A stretch of 64,000 nt of DNA from Gaiellasilicea sp037721555 (GCA_037721555.1 JBBJOI010000006.1:1-64000); one strand, 5' to 3'. Shown: positions 32,475-41,579, numbered from the stretch's first letter. Notes: generated by a model from the letters alone, not told the origin. Translations and numbers: made by a program.

Positions 32475-34106
32475 CTACTTCGAGCGCGGGAAGGCGCCTC
32501 TGCCGAAGGCAAGCCACGCGCAGGTGATCCACGCCGCGCTCGCGAGCGGCACCGCGGGAGCGGCGGGAGCGAGGAGGAGAAGCGCCGTGAGCATTCCGGC
32601 ACCCAAGGTGGCGACGGGCCACGGACGCCGTACGTAGGGAATCGCGACGGCCACGGCCGCCAGAGCCAGGGCTTCGAGGGCAAGCGGCACCGGAACCGCG
32701 GCGAAGAGCACCCCCGCGACCGCAACGGGGCTCTCGACGCCCTCGAGCCGGAGTGGCTCGAGGGCGTCGGAGCCGAATGGAAGAGCGTTCCTGCCGAGAC
32801 CCGCGGCCAGACTGGCGACGGCGACCCCGGCAACGACGTGCGCTGCCCGGCGGATCGATCCTCGAGTGAGCTGCGCAAGGAGCGGCAAGAGCGCCAGCAA
32901 CCCGAACGGCCAGAGCAGCGCACCCGCGAGGAAGGTGAGGCCGAAGCGCGCGTCGTTCCACGAGAGAACGAGCCAGCCCGCGGCCACCGCCGCGCCGATG
33001 GCTGCCGCGCCGAGCGCGAGGTTGCCGAGGGGCAGCAAGGGGACGAGGAGGGCGATGCCGAGGGCGAGCCGTGGGCTCAGCAGCGCGGCCCCCGCGGCGA
33101 GTGCGGCGAGCGCGAGCGGCCAGCCCGTGGGGTAGAAGGGGAGCATCAGGCCCCCGGCGAGTGCAGTCGCTCCGGCGAGCGCGACGGGAACGAGTCGCTC
33201 CGGCTCTCGCAGCAGCGGTTCTGCAACCACCTTTAGGCTTCGCCGCTGCCGCTTCGGCCTCGTCATGGATTTGGGTCGCCGCTCGTCCCAGGCGTGCCGC
33301 AGTTCGTTGGCGAGCGCCGCGGCCGACGGTCGCTTGGCAGGATCGGGGTCGAGGGCGCGGGCGACCGCCGCCAGCAGCCGGTTCGGCAGATCAGGCCGCT
33401 CGGGCTCGAGCGGCGGTGCGCCAGTCTCGATCGCAGCCGCCATCTGCGGTAGCGGGACGCCCCAGAAGGGGTGTCGACCGGCGAGCGCCTCCCAGAGCAG
33501 GATCCCGACCGCCCACACGTCGCTGGCAGGCTCGGCGATGCGGCCGCGCAGCCGCTCGGGAGAGATGTACGCGAGCGTGCCGGGGACATCCCCGACCGCG
33601 GTCAGGGTCTCGGTATCGTCGAACTGGGCCAACCCGAAGTCCAGCAGCCGCACCGACACGCCCTCCTCCTCGGTGAGCAGGACGTTGGTGGGCTTCACGT
33701 CCCGGTGGACGATCCCGCGGCCGTGTGCATGCGCGAGCCCGTCCAGGATCTGGCTCGCCGCTTCCACGCCCTGCGCGTCCGGAAGCTCGCCCGCGCGCAT
33801 GGCCTCGCGCAGCGTCCGGCCGCCGACGTACTCGTAGGCGATGTAGACGTGACCGCTGTCGGCACCGAAGCCGTACGCGCGCAGGCAACGCTCGTGGCGC
33901 AGCCGCGAGGCAGCCTCGGCCTCACGCTCGGCTCGATCGGCCGCCTTGCCGTCGCGCGGAACGATCTTGAGGGCGACCGCGAGCCCGTTTGTCTCGTCGC
34001 GCGCGAGCCAGACGGATCCCGAGGCGCCGCTGCCCAGGGGTCGCAGCGGCCGGTAACGATCGAGAACGAGCTTCTCGGCGGGCAGGGCGTGTACAGCGGA
34101 TGACAC
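32475..34106 (-). CDS. Ser/Thr kinase with polytopic membrane C-terminus
   Basis: 543 residues. Kinase domain 15-280: GSGASGSVWLARD, VHRDVKPTN, LLDFGLAQF, GTLAYISPERLRG. It is followed by about eight to ten hydrophobic helices (310-530), ending in a basic tail. First gene of the cell-wall control operon, 23 bases before fhaA. There is no PASTA or other outer domain, so the membrane part may sense membrane state or lipids. The place is not the usual pknA position, and no pknA is seen. Confidence 0.88.
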   Translation of the reverse strand: MSSAVHALPAEKLVLDRYRPLRPLGSGASGSVWLARDETNGLAVALKIVPRDGKAADRAEREAEAASRLRHERCLRAYGFGADSGHVYIAYEYVGGRTLREAMRAGELPDAQGVEAASQILDGLAHAHGRGIVHRDVKPTNVLLTEEEGVSVRLLDFGLAQFDDTETLTAVGDVPGTLAYISPERLRGRIAEPASDVWAVGILLWEALAGRHPFWGVPLPQMAAAIETGAPPLEPERPDLPNRLLAAVARALDPDPAKRPSAAALANELRHAWDERRPKSMTRPKRQRRSLKVVAEPLLREPERLVPVALAGATALAGGLMLPFYPTGWPLALAALAAGAALLSPRLALGIALLVPLLPLGNLALGAAAIGAAVAAGWLVLSWNDARFGLTFLAGALLWPFGLLALLPLLAQLTRGSIRRAAHVVAGVAVASLAAGLGRNALPFGSDALEPLRLEGVESPVAVAGVLFAAVPVPLALEALALAAVAVAIPYVRRPWPVATLGAGMLTALLLLAPAAPAVPLASAAWITCAWLAFGRGAFPRSK

Positions 34107-34214
34107 TTCACCGGTGGGTTGGCCACAGGTCTCGAAAGTCCTGCGCTGTGGGCTTCGGTCCGAAGCACCCGTTAAGGTGATCCGGATCGGACCTCAGGTT
34201 CGATCCCCCTTGAC

Positions 34215-35375
34215 GTGAGCGAGCGCGAACCCGACTTCGAGTTCGACTTCTTCGAAGAGCCCGAGACACGGGAGGGTCAGGGTCGCGAGCGATTGCTGCG
34301 CCGGTCGTTCGGCAGTGGTCCCGGGGGGCCGCGGCGTCCCCGCCGCCCGACGCTCCGGCCGGGCACCGGTCTCGCGCCGCTGCTGCGGCTCATCGGCCTG
34401 ATCGCCTTCGCGATCCTGATCGTGGTGCTGCTCGTCCTGTGGGCGCAGAGCTGCCAGGAAGACCAGCGCCGGGACGCCTACCGAAACTACGTGAACGCCG
34501 TCGGCGAGGTCGGCCGTGAGTCGGAGCGCATCGGCCGGCGGCTGAACGACGTGCTGACGACGCAGGCGATCCAGCCGGCCGAGCTCGACACGCAGCTGAC
34601 CGGACTCGTCCAGCAGCAGACGATCACCGTCGACCGTGGGCGGGGCCTTGATCCCCCAGGCCCCCTACGGACCGCGCACACGAACATGGTCGAGGCGCTC
34701 GAGTTCAGGGAGACCGGCCTCGACGGGCTCGCGGCTGCGTTTCGCCGGACGCGAGGCACCGACGACGGGGCCGCTGCCGGCGACCTGCTCGTGCCCCAAG
34801 CCCAGCGGCTCGTCGCGAGCGACGTCGTCTGGGACGACCTCTTCGCCGGTCCGGCTACCGCCGAGCTGCGCGAGCAGGAGGTGAGCGGCGTCGAGGTGCC
34901 GGACTCGAATTTCGTGCAGACCCCCGACCTGGCCAGCAGGCGCACGATGGTGCCGATCTGGCAACGTCTCAACGGCAGAGCCGCCGCCGGAGGCGGCACC
35001 GGCGCAGGCCTGCACGGCAACAGCATCGGCTCCGTCACTGTGCTACCCGCCGGCGATCAGCTGTCGGCGGGCTCCGAGAACACGATCGTCGCCTTGACCG
35101 ACCTCGGCTTCCGTGTCGCGGTCGAGAACACCGGCGACAACCAGGAGGTCGACATCGAGGTGACGCTGACGATCCAGCAGACCCCCCCCGTCACGAAGAC
35201 GCAGAAGATCGCGCTCATCAACCCGGGCGAGGTCAAGAGCGTCACCTTCCGCGACTTCCCCGTGCTCGACTTCGCCGAGCCCCGCACGATGCGGGTCGAC
35301 GTAGAGCCTGTTCCGCAGGAGGCTCGCACGGACAACAATTCGCGGGAGTACCAGGTCATCTTCTCCGTCGAGTGA
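34215..35375 (+). CDS. Membrane-anchored protein with CARDB-like C-terminal domain
   Basis: 386 residues. Acidic N-terminus, an Arg/Pro-rich stretch, then one membrane helix (LIGLIAFAILIVVLLVLW). A helical region with Arg/Glu follows (75-215), then a Gly-rich linker and a C-terminal beta-sandwich (about 285-386: NTIVALTDLGFRVAVENTGDNQ and INPGEVKSVTF) resembling CARDB/Ig-like modules. No family name recognised with certainty. It is divergent from the kinase operon and coupled to the DUF4446 gene, so it may be wall-related. Confidence 0.7.
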   Translation: MSEREPDFEFDFFEEPETREGQGRERLLRRSFGSGPGGPRRPRRPTLRPGTGLAPLLRLIGLIAFAILIVVLLVLWAQSCQEDQRRDAYRNYVNAVGEVGRESERIGRRLNDVLTTQAIQPAELDTQLTGLVQQQTITVDRGRGLDPPGPLRTAHTNMVEALEFRETGLDGLAAAFRRTRGTDDGAAAGDLLVPQAQRLVASDVVWDDLFAGPATAELREQEVSGVEVPDSNFVQTPDLASRRTMVPIWQRLNGRAAAGGGTGAGLHGNSIGSVTVLPAGDQLSAGSENTIVALTDLGFRVAVENTGDNQEVDIEVTLTIQQTPPVTKTQKIALINPGEVKSVTFRDFPVLDFAEPRTMRVDVEPVPQEARTDNNSREYQVIFSVE

Positions 35376-35842
35376 CGGTCGAGCTCGTCGTCGCGATCGC
35401 CGCCGCCGCGGCAGCCGTCGTCGCGCTCTCCCTCTGCGCCTGGCTGTGGTCGAGGCTCCGCCGGCTCCGGGAGGCCCAGCGTGTCGTCCTCGGCGGCTCG
35501 AAGGCCGACTTGGTCGACTTCGCGGTCTCGCTGCAGGGTCGGATCGATGACCTGCATCGCGCGGTGGACGAGGTGGCCTCGGCCCTCTCCCGCGTCGACC
35601 GCCGCGTCGACGATGCAGTCACGAACACGTCCGTCGTCCGCTACGACGCCTACGCCGGCACGGGCGGCCACCAGTCCGCCTCGTTCGCGTTCCTCGACTC
35701 GACCCGGACCGGCACCGTCCTGACAGCGATCCAGGGTCGCGACTACGCGCGGCTCTATGTGAAGGAGCTGACGAGCGGCCGCTCCGCCGTCGCCCTGTCG
35801 CCCGAAGAGCTCGAGGCCGTCGAGCGCGCCATGGCCCGCTGA
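35372..35842 (+). CDS. DUF4446 family membrane protein
   Basis: 156 residues, GTG overlapping the previous stop by four bases. One N-terminal membrane helix, a coiled coil (SLQGRIDDLHRAVDEVASAL) and the typical core VVRYDAYAGTGGHQSASFAF with LLDS-like FLDSTRTGTVLTAI and LSPEELEAVERA at the end. DUF4446 proteins occur in many Gram-positives with no known function. Confidence 0.88.
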   Translation: MTVELVVAIAAAAAAVVALSLCAWLWSRLRRLREAQRVVLGGSKADLVDFAVSLQGRIDDLHRAVDEVASALSRVDRRVDDAVTNTSVVRYDAYAGTGGHQSASFAFLDSTRTGTVLTAIQGRDYARLYVKELTSGRSAVALSPEELEAVERAMAR

Positions 35843-35945
35843 CGACCTGGCCGGGCGCCGGCGGGCGGACCGCCTCACCGGCCTCGTTTCGCGCCTGGCG
35901 CACGAGCGTCAGCGAGAGGGCGGAACCCGCACCGTTGCTAGGCTG

Positions 35946-36479
35946 GTGGGCGAGTTGCAACAGGTTCTCGTCCTGAATGCGAGCTACGAACCCCTGAACG
36001 TCTGCACGGTCCGGCGAGCGCACGTGCTCGTCTGGAAGGGGAAGGCCGAAGTGATCGAAAGCCTCCCCCGCCTGCTGCACTCGGCGACCGACACCTTCGT
36101 CTGGCCGCACGTGATCCGGCTCGTGCAGTACGTCCGCGTACCCCGGGCAATCCAGCGGAAGATCTCGCGCCGGGCGCTCTTCGCACGGGACAACTGGCGC
36201 TGCGTCTACTGCGGTACGAGCGGCGGCAGGCTCACGCTCGACCACGTCATTCCGCGCTCGAAGGGCGGCGACTCCGTCTGGGAGAACGTCGTCACCTCGT
36301 GCGCGCCCTGCAACCTCCGCAAGGGCGACCGCTTGCTCGAGGAGACAGCGATGACGCTCCCCGCATCGCCGCGGCCACCCGCGCCCGTGCTCTTCATCCG
36401 CCTGGCCGCACCGGACATCCCGGCGACCTGGCACCGCTACCTGCCGGGGCTCGACAGCTCCTCGACCGCGGCCGCCTGA
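35946..36479 (+). CDS. HNH endonuclease family protein
   Basis: 177 residues. N-terminal VLVLNASYEPLNVCTVRRA and the HNH core RRALFARDNWRCVYCG, LTLDHVIPRSKGG, SWENVV-like VWENVVTSCAPCNLRKGD, giving two CxxC zinc pairs and the catalytic His. This chromosomal HNH family is widespread in actinobacteria and not obviously part of a restriction system. Start GTG 35946 or TTG 35955. The 3' end overlaps the end of pheA by 43 bases. Confidence 0.9.
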   Translation: MGELQQVLVLNASYEPLNVCTVRRAHVLVWKGKAEVIESLPRLLHSATDTFVWPHVIRLVQYVRVPRAIQRKISRRALFARDNWRCVYCGTSGGRLTLDHVIPRSKGGDSVWENVVTSCAPCNLRKGDRLLEETAMTLPASPRPPAPVLFIRLAAPDIPATWHRYLPGLDSSSTAAA

Positions 36480-37306
36480 GCACTCGCCGCCGGATACGAG
36501 CCGAAGACGCGTAGCTCCCGGGTGAGTCGGCGCACCTCGGCGAGCGCGGCTGAGATCGGCTCGTCCAACGGGTGCCCGCCGAGCACGGCGTCGAAGCGGT
36601 AGCGGAACGCCGAGCCGGGGATCGGGCGCGACACGAGCTGCACGAGGTCGATCCCGTGCCTCGCGTAGGGCTCGATCGCTCGGTGGAGCGCCCCAGGACG
36701 GTGATCCGTGACGAAGGAGAACGCGGTGCGCCAGTCGCCGGCCGGCTGATCGACGCGTGTGTAGGGAGCAACTGCCACAAAGCGCGTGAAGGCCTCCGGA
36801 CGGTCGCCGACATTGCCGGCGATCACGGTGAGCCCGTAGAGCCGCGCGGCCCGCTCGCTCGCGATCGCCGCGACGGAGGGATCCGCCAGCTCTGCCACCT
36901 GGGCCGCCGCATCGGCCGTCGTCGCCGCAGCGAGCGTGCGCGCGTACGGCATCCCTGCGAGCAGAAGCCGACACTGATCGAGGGCGACCGGGTGGGAGCG
37001 GATCTCGTGAATCCGATCAAGACTGACCGCCTCCAGGCCGACCAGGCAGTGCCTGATCGGCAGGATCGTCTCGGCCGCGATCGAGAGCCCCGAGCCGTAC
37101 AGGAGGTCGTGCGTCTCCGCCACCGGCCCCACGAGTGAGCTCTCGATCGGCAGCACCCCGAACCTGACGGCGCCTGACGTGGCCGCGGCAGCCACCGCCG
37201 AGAAGCTCGGGAGCGGGGTCGGGCACACATCGGGAAAGAGGCGTTCGCAGGCGGCGGCGCTGTGCGCACCGTCACGACCTGGATACGCAACCGTTACGCC
37301 GCCCAT
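36437..37306 (-). CDS. pheA: Prephenate dehydratase
   Basis: 289 residues from ATG 37306. Makes phenylpyruvate from prephenate in phenylalanine synthesis. Domain 1 has VAYPGRDGAHSAAA, FGVLPIESSLVGPVAETHDLL and ESSLVG; the catalytic Thr region is TRFVAVAP. The C-terminal ACT domain (TAFSFVTDHRPGALHRAIEP, DLVQLVSRPIPGSAFRYRF) would bind Phe for feedback. No chorismate mutase domain. The ATG overlaps the end of a tiny zinc-ribbon gene. Confidence 0.93.
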   Translation of the reverse strand: MGGVTVAYPGRDGAHSAAACERLFPDVCPTPLPSFSAVAAAATSGAVRFGVLPIESSLVGPVAETHDLLYGSGLSIAAETILPIRHCLVGLEAVSLDRIHEIRSHPVALDQCRLLLAGMPYARTLAAATTADAAAQVAELADPSVAAIASERAARLYGLTVIAGNVGDRPEAFTRFVAVAPYTRVDQPAGDWRTAFSFVTDHRPGALHRAIEPYARHGIDLVQLVSRPIPGSAFRYRFDAVLGGHPLDEPISAALAEVRRLTRELRVFGSYPAASAQAAAVEELSSPGR

Positions 37307-37446
37307 TGAGGGCCGTCTCCGAAGGTCAGGGGCAGGGGCTTCTCGCAGCGCGCGCACACCGTCCGGGATGCGCCCTTGCGGGTCACGCGGTGAACGGGGA
37401 TCGGACTGGAGCAGGTACAGGTGGTGCTCGGGGCTGAATCGTGCAT
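37294..37446 (-). CDS. Small zinc-ribbon-like protein upstream of pheA
   Basis: 50 residues, ATG 37446 to TAA 37294. Four Cys in two pairs: CTCSS at the N-terminal side and VCARCEKPLPLTF at the C-terminal side, with basic residues between, as in a minimal zinc ribbon. It overlaps the pheA start by 13 bases, so coupled translation is likely. No known function. Confidence 0.55.
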   Translation of the reverse strand: MHDSAPSTTCTCSSPIPVHRVTRKGASRTVCARCEKPLPLTFGDGPQWAA

Positions 37447-37645
37447 GGCTCGTGCGCCTCTTCTCGTCGCCAAATTCTGGGGCCGGGTCTCGTTGTCCGC
37501 CCCTCGAATCGATCTGACCTAGCCGGCGCCGAGGCGGAGGGCGAAACGCCGCTAGCGCGCAAAGAGGCGCACGTGGACGACGAAGTTCTCGTTCTGCTTC
37601 GTCGTAGCCGTGCGGAGCGCCACGCATCTCACGATAGGCGACACG

Positions 37646-38353
37646 TCAACCCCGTTCAAGAGGCAGATCCAGATGGGACCATTCGCTCCAAGAGCCCGGG
37701 TACAGCCGTGCGTCCGGCCGGCCGGCACCAGCGAGCGCGAGCAGGTCGACGCACGCGGTCACGCCCGAGCCGCAGTACACGACGATCTCTTCGGCGAGGA
37801 GATGTTCCTCGGGCACCGGCGAGACCTCCTCGAAGAAGAGGTTCCTGGCGCCGGGGATCCGCCCCGCCACGGCGTCGATCGGCTCCACCTCACCCCGAAA
37901 CCGCGCCGGCGCTCGAGCATCGAGAAGGAGCAGGCGCGGGTCGCCGAGTCGCTCGAGGAGCTCGTCCGCGGTAGCGACGTCGTCGCTGCGCGGTCGCGCG
38001 AGGAACTCGCGTGGCTCGATCGACTCGACGCCGGCCCCGAGCGGTCCCTGCCACGCCGCGAACGGGATCACCCCGGCGAGCTCGTGGCCGAAGTGGCGCA
38101 GGAGCCACCAGAGCCGGGCGGCCCAGCCGGCACCCTCGTCGTAGCCGACGACGAGTGTCTCCAACTCGATACCCGCAGCGCCCGCCCAAGCGGCGAACTC
38201 CGCGGCGGCCGGGAGCGGATGACGTCCGCCCCGCTCTGTTCCGGGCGCCCGGCGGCCGGTCAGATCCAGTTCCGGATCGGCATGAGCCGCGCCGGGCACG
38301 TGCCCTGCGAGGTAGAGGTCGCGGGCGCGGCAGTCGACGAAGCGCACCTTCAT
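37646..38353 (-). CDS. Sulfurtransferase, tandem rhodanese domains
   Basis: 235 residues, two rhodanese modules. Module 1 (1-115) has VRFVDCRARDLYLAGHVPGAAH; module 2 has LLLDARAPARFRGEVEP, GRIPGARNL and the active Cys in VVYCGSGVTACVDLLAL. The CGSGVTA loop fits thiosulfate or 3-mercaptopyruvate sulfurtransferases. Cytoplasmic. Compact relative to the usual 280 residues. Divergent from the SIMPL gene. Confidence 0.9.
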   Translation of the reverse strand: MKVRFVDCRARDLYLAGHVPGAAHADPELDLTGRRAPGTERGGRHPLPAAAEFAAWAGAAGIELETLVVGYDEGAGWAARLWWLLRHFGHELAGVIPFAAWQGPLGAGVESIEPREFLARPRSDDVATADELLERLGDPRLLLLDARAPARFRGEVEPIDAVAGRIPGARNLFFEEVSPVPEEHLLAEEIVVYCGSGVTACVDLLALAGAGRPDARLYPGSWSEWSHLDLPLERG

Positions 38354-38378
38354 GAGCCCACCTTCATGAGGCGCAGTG
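38351..38378. repeat. 14-base tandem duplication at the rhodanese start
   Basis: On the minus strand CTCATGAAGGTGGG is followed by CTCATGAAGGTGCG. The first copy holds an ATG that reads MKVGS then stops in a TGA overlapping the true ATG. Confidence 0.6.
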
Positions 38379-38416
38379 TGACGAAGTCAATGTGACGAAA
38401 CGGCGAGGGGCGGCGT

Positions 38417-39136
38417 ATGGAGAGCATGAGACGACTCGCGACCATCATCAGTAGCCTGCTTGCTCTCGCGGCCGTGGCCGCCGTGACGCGCGCGGGCGAG
38501 GCCCCGGCGGCGGCCGGAGACCTCGAGAACGGCATCACGGTTCAGGGCATGGCCTCGGTCGCTGCCGTTCCCGACCGCGCCACCCTCTGGATCGGCGTCG
38601 AGAGCCAGGGAGAGACGGCCCGGGCGGCGCTCGCCGCCAATGCCGCCGAGATGCGGCGGGTGCTCGCCGCGTTGCGCGACGCCGGCGCGACCAGGCTCCA
38701 GACGCAGTCCGTCAACCTCTCGCCCCGCTACGGTGACAGCGGGGCCTCGAACGGCGACATCAACGGCTACGCGGTCAACAACGGGGTCACGCTGACCGTC
38801 AAGCAGCTCGCGCGTGCGGGTGCCGTCATCGACGCGGCAGTCGCCGCTGGCGCGAACCAGATCTCCGGACCGACCCTGACCCACGGGGACACGTCGGGGC
38901 TGTACCGTCGGGCCCTCGCGGCGGCGGTCGAGGATGCTCGCGCGAAGGCCCAGGCGCTTGCCGCGGCCGCAAACGTCTCGCTCGGCCGCGTGACGGCCGT
39001 CGTCGAGGGCGGCTCGGTGCCGTCACCGCTGCCGCTGGCCGCGGCGAAGGCAGAGGACTCGATCTCCTCGACGCCGATCGAGCCGGGAGAGAACGAGCTC
39101 GCCGCGACCGTCTCGGTTACCTTCTCGATCACCTAA
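38417..39136 (+). CDS. SIMPL (DUF541) domain secreted protein
   Basis: 239 residues; ATG 38417 or 38426. Signal peptide RRLATIISSLLALAAVAAVT. The SIMPL/BP26 domain follows: ITVQGMASVAAVPDRATLWIG, LQTQSVNLSPRYGD, VNNGVTLTVKQLARAGAVID, and the C-terminal EDARAKAQALAAAANVSLG. These proteins form oligomers in the envelope and in some species protect against oxidative stress. Role here is inferred. Confidence 0.9.
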   Translation: MESMRRLATIISSLLALAAVAAVTRAGEAPAAAGDLENGITVQGMASVAAVPDRATLWIGVESQGETARAALAANAAEMRRVLAALRDAGATRLQTQSVNLSPRYGDSGASNGDINGYAVNNGVTLTVKQLARAGAVIDAAVAAGANQISGPTLTHGDTSGLYRRALAAAVEDARAKAQALAAAANVSLGRVTAVVEGGSVPSPLPLAAAKAEDSISSTPIEPGENELAATVSVTFSIT

Positions 39137-39186
39137 GGGGTAAGGGAGGGCAGCCCGGGGCCCGCTTCCTCCGTTCCCTGCGCGAG

Positions 39187-39192
39187 TAGCAT
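39187..39192 (+). promoter_or_regulatory. -10 box of the 39199 MFS gene
   Basis: TAGCAT, six bases before GTG 39199; leaderless layout. Confidence 0.45.
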
Positions 39193-39198
39193 CGAGGG

Positions 39199-40611
39199 GT
39201 GGAAGCGAGCCGTCGCCGGACGCTGACCCTGGTCGCGACGATCCTCGGATCGGGCATCGCGCTCCTCGACGGGACGATCGTGAACGTCGCGCTGCCGACG
39301 ATCGAGAACGACCTCGGCGGCGGGCTCGCGGGACAGCAATGGATCGTCAACGCATACCTGCTGACCCTTGGCTCGCTGATCCTGCTCGGCGGGTCGCTCG
39401 GCGACGTCTACGGAGAGCGGAAGGTCTTCGCCATCGGGATCGCGAGCTTCGGCGCCGCCTCGCTCCTGTGCGCCCTCGCGCCGACGATCGAGATCCTCGT
39501 CGCCGCCCGCGCGCTCCAGGGGGTGACGGCCGCGCTCCTGACCCCGGCTTCGCTCGCTCTGCTCGCCACCAGCTTCAACGACGAGCGGGAGCGTGGCGCC
39601 GCGATCGGAACGTGGACTGCCTGGGGCGGGATCGCCGCAGTCGTCGGCCCGCTCGTCGGCGGGTGGATCGTCGACGTCACCACCTGGCGCTGGATCTTCG
39701 GCGTCAACGTCCCCTTCGTGCTGCTGACGCTGGCGCTGATCTGGCTCGCGGTGGAGCCGGACGAGCAACGGAGCCGTGACGGACGACGAATCGACGTCGT
39801 CGGCGCGACGCTGGCAGCGCTCGGTCTCGCCGGCCCCGTCGTCGCCCTGGTCGAGCAGCCTGCACGTGGCTGGCTGGATCCCGTCGTCCTCGGCGGGTTG
39901 GCGGGCGGCGCCGCACTGCTGACCGCGTTCGTCGTGTGGGAGCGACGGACGCCCGACCCGATGCTCCCCTGCGGCCTCTTCGCGCGGCGCAACTTCACGT
40001 GGGCAAACGTGGAGACGCTGCTCGTCTACTCAGGCCTGTCCTCGCTCTTCTTCTTCCTGACGATCTATCTGCAGCAGGTCGCGGGCTACTCGGCGCTCGA
40101 GAGCGGGCTCGTGGCTCTGCCCGTGACTGTGCTCCTGTTCGCGCTTTCCCGACGCATGGGCAACCTTTCTGCGCGCTTCGGCCCGCGCGTCTTCATGGGC
40201 GTGGGCCCGATCGTGGCTGGGATCGGGGTGCTGCTCCTCGCTCGGATCGGCACCGATGTCGACTACGTCGCGGATCTGCTCGCGCCGATGCTGCTCTTCG
40301 GTGTCGGGCTGGCGCTCACGGTCGCACCACTCACCGCCACCGTGATGGCAGACGCTGGACGCGGGGACAGCGGAATCGCGTCGGGCGTGAACAACGCGAT
40401 CGCACGGGTCGCGGGCCTGCTTGGCATCGCCGTCGTCGGCGTCGCCGTCACCGCCCGCTCGGGGGCCGAGCTCAACGTGACCGGGTTCCGCATCGGGATG
40501 ATCCTGACCGCTTCACTCATCGTCGCGGGCGGGCTCGCGGGATTGGCCGGCATCCGGAATCCACGCGCCCTTGCGCCGTCGCAGGAGCCGCTGGTATCGT
40601 CGGCGTCGTGA
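39199..40611 (+). CDS. MFS exporter, DHA2/EmrB type
   Basis: 470 residues, 14 predicted helices. Start: TLVATILGSGIALLDGTIVNVALPTI with the Asp and Asn typical of DHA2 helix 1; motif A LGGSLGDVYGERKVF; motif C WTAWGGIAAVVGPLVGGWIV. Probably a drug:H+ antiporter. Not close to the 9844 MFS gene. No regulator gene adjacent. Confidence 0.9.
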   Translation: MEASRRRTLTLVATILGSGIALLDGTIVNVALPTIENDLGGGLAGQQWIVNAYLLTLGSLILLGGSLGDVYGERKVFAIGIASFGAASLLCALAPTIEILVAARALQGVTAALLTPASLALLATSFNDERERGAAIGTWTAWGGIAAVVGPLVGGWIVDVTTWRWIFGVNVPFVLLTLALIWLAVEPDEQRSRDGRRIDVVGATLAALGLAGPVVALVEQPARGWLDPVVLGGLAGGAALLTAFVVWERRTPDPMLPCGLFARRNFTWANVETLLVYSGLSSLFFFLTIYLQQVAGYSALESGLVALPVTVLLFALSRRMGNLSARFGPRVFMGVGPIVAGIGVLLLARIGTDVDYVADLLAPMLLFGVGLALTVAPLTATVMADAGRGDSGIASGVNNAIARVAGLLGIAVVGVAVTARSGAELNVTGFRIGMILTASLIVAGGLAGLAGIRNPRALAPSQEPLVSSAS

Positions 40612-40650
40612 GACTTCTCACCCACGTCTAGGACACCCGTTGCCGCGGCC

Positions 40651-40667
40651 CGCCCGTAAAGCGGGCG
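40651..40667 (+). terminator. Hairpin between MFS and ABC genes
   Basis: CGCCCG-taaag-CGGGCG, 6-base GC stem, 40 bases past the MFS stop, without T-run. Either a terminator or leader structure of the ABC genes. Confidence 0.35.
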
Positions 40668-40712
40668 TCGCGTGCCGTGGTCCTGGAGTTGTGCCGGAGT
40701 GGAGGAGTTTCG

Positions 40713-41579
40713 ATGAGTGAGGTGGCAGAAGTGAACAGCGTCGCGCAGCCGAGCCGCGAGGTCGCCGCCGTCGAGGTGCGCGACCTGCGGAAGGAGTTCG
40801 TCCGCCGCGACAAGAAGGCAGGCCGCTTCGCGCGCAAGCGTCGCGCGGCAATCGACGGCATCTCGTTCACGATGGCGCGCGGTGAGTGCGTGGCGATCCT
40901 AGGCCAGAATGGCTCTGGCAAGTCCACGCTCGTGCGCCTGCTCTCGACGCTGCTGCTGCACGACGGCGGCAGCGCAAGGGTGTTCGGGCACGACGTCTTC
41001 GCCGAGCCGAGAGCGGTGCAGAAGCTCGTCAACCGCGTCTCGGTCGAGGCGTCGTTCTTCAAGAAGATGTCGGCTGGGGAGAACCTGCACTACGCGGCCC
41101 GCTTCTACGGGATGGCCCCCAAGGTAACCCGCGTGCAGATCCCGGAGATCCTGAGCCGGGTCGGCTTTCCGGTAGACCGCCGCACCGAGCCAATGGAGAA
41201 CCTCTCTCGCGGGATGCAGCAGAAGGTCGCGCTCGCGCGTGCGCTCCTCACCTCGCCGGTGCTCCTGCTGCTCGACGAGCCGACCACGGGTCTGGACCCG
41301 CGCTCGAAGCTCGAGGTGCAGCAGTTCATCCGCGAGATGCGGGCCAAGCACGACGCGACCATCCTCCTCTGCACGCACGACCTCGACGAGGCCGAGGCGC
41401 TTGCAGACCGGATCGGCATCCTCGACCGCGGCGAGTTGCTGATGCTCGAGCCGGCCGAGGATCTCAAGCGCCGCTACGGGGCTGAGACGCTGGAGCAAGC
41501 GTTCTTCGCCGCCACCGGCCGCACCTTCGAGGACGAGGCAGCAGAGGACGACGACGAAGAACGGGAGGTGTTCGCGTAA
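40713..41579 (+). CDS. ABC transporter ATP-binding protein
   Basis: 288 residues from ATG 40713 with GGAGGAG upstream; the longer frame to 40677 lacks support. Walker A GQNGSGKST, signature LSRGMQQKVALARAL, Walker B LLLLDEPTTGLDP and the His switch LLCTHDLDEAEAL. The Arg/Lys-rich insert DKKAGRFARKRR and acidic end EDEAAEDDDEERE are unusual. Forms an exporter with the next gene; resembles ABC-2 type drug or polysaccharide systems. Substrate unknown. Confidence 0.92.
   Translation: MSEVAEVNSVAQPSREVAAVEVRDLRKEFVRRDKKAGRFARKRRAAIDGISFTMARGECVAILGQNGSGKSTLVRLLSTLLLHDGGSARVFGHDVFAEPRAVQKLVNRVSVEASFFKKMSAGENLHYAARFYGMAPKVTRVQIPEILSRVGFPVDRRTEPMENLSRGMQQKVALARALLTSPVLLLLDEPTTGLDPRSKLEVQQFIREMRAKHDATILLCTHDLDEAEALADRIGILDRGELLMLEPAEDLKRRYGAETLEQAFFAATGRTFEDEAAEDDDEEREVFA

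Noticed and set aside
31666..32961. 431-residue version of FhaA
   Set aside because: The upstream part overlaps the membrane domain of the kinase gene and is Arg-rich noise; DUF3662 proteins begin at the ATG 32451.
37552..37632. 26-residue minus-strand ORF between the rhodanese and zinc-ribbon genes
   Set aside because: No Shine-Dalgarno or promoter, too short to judge.
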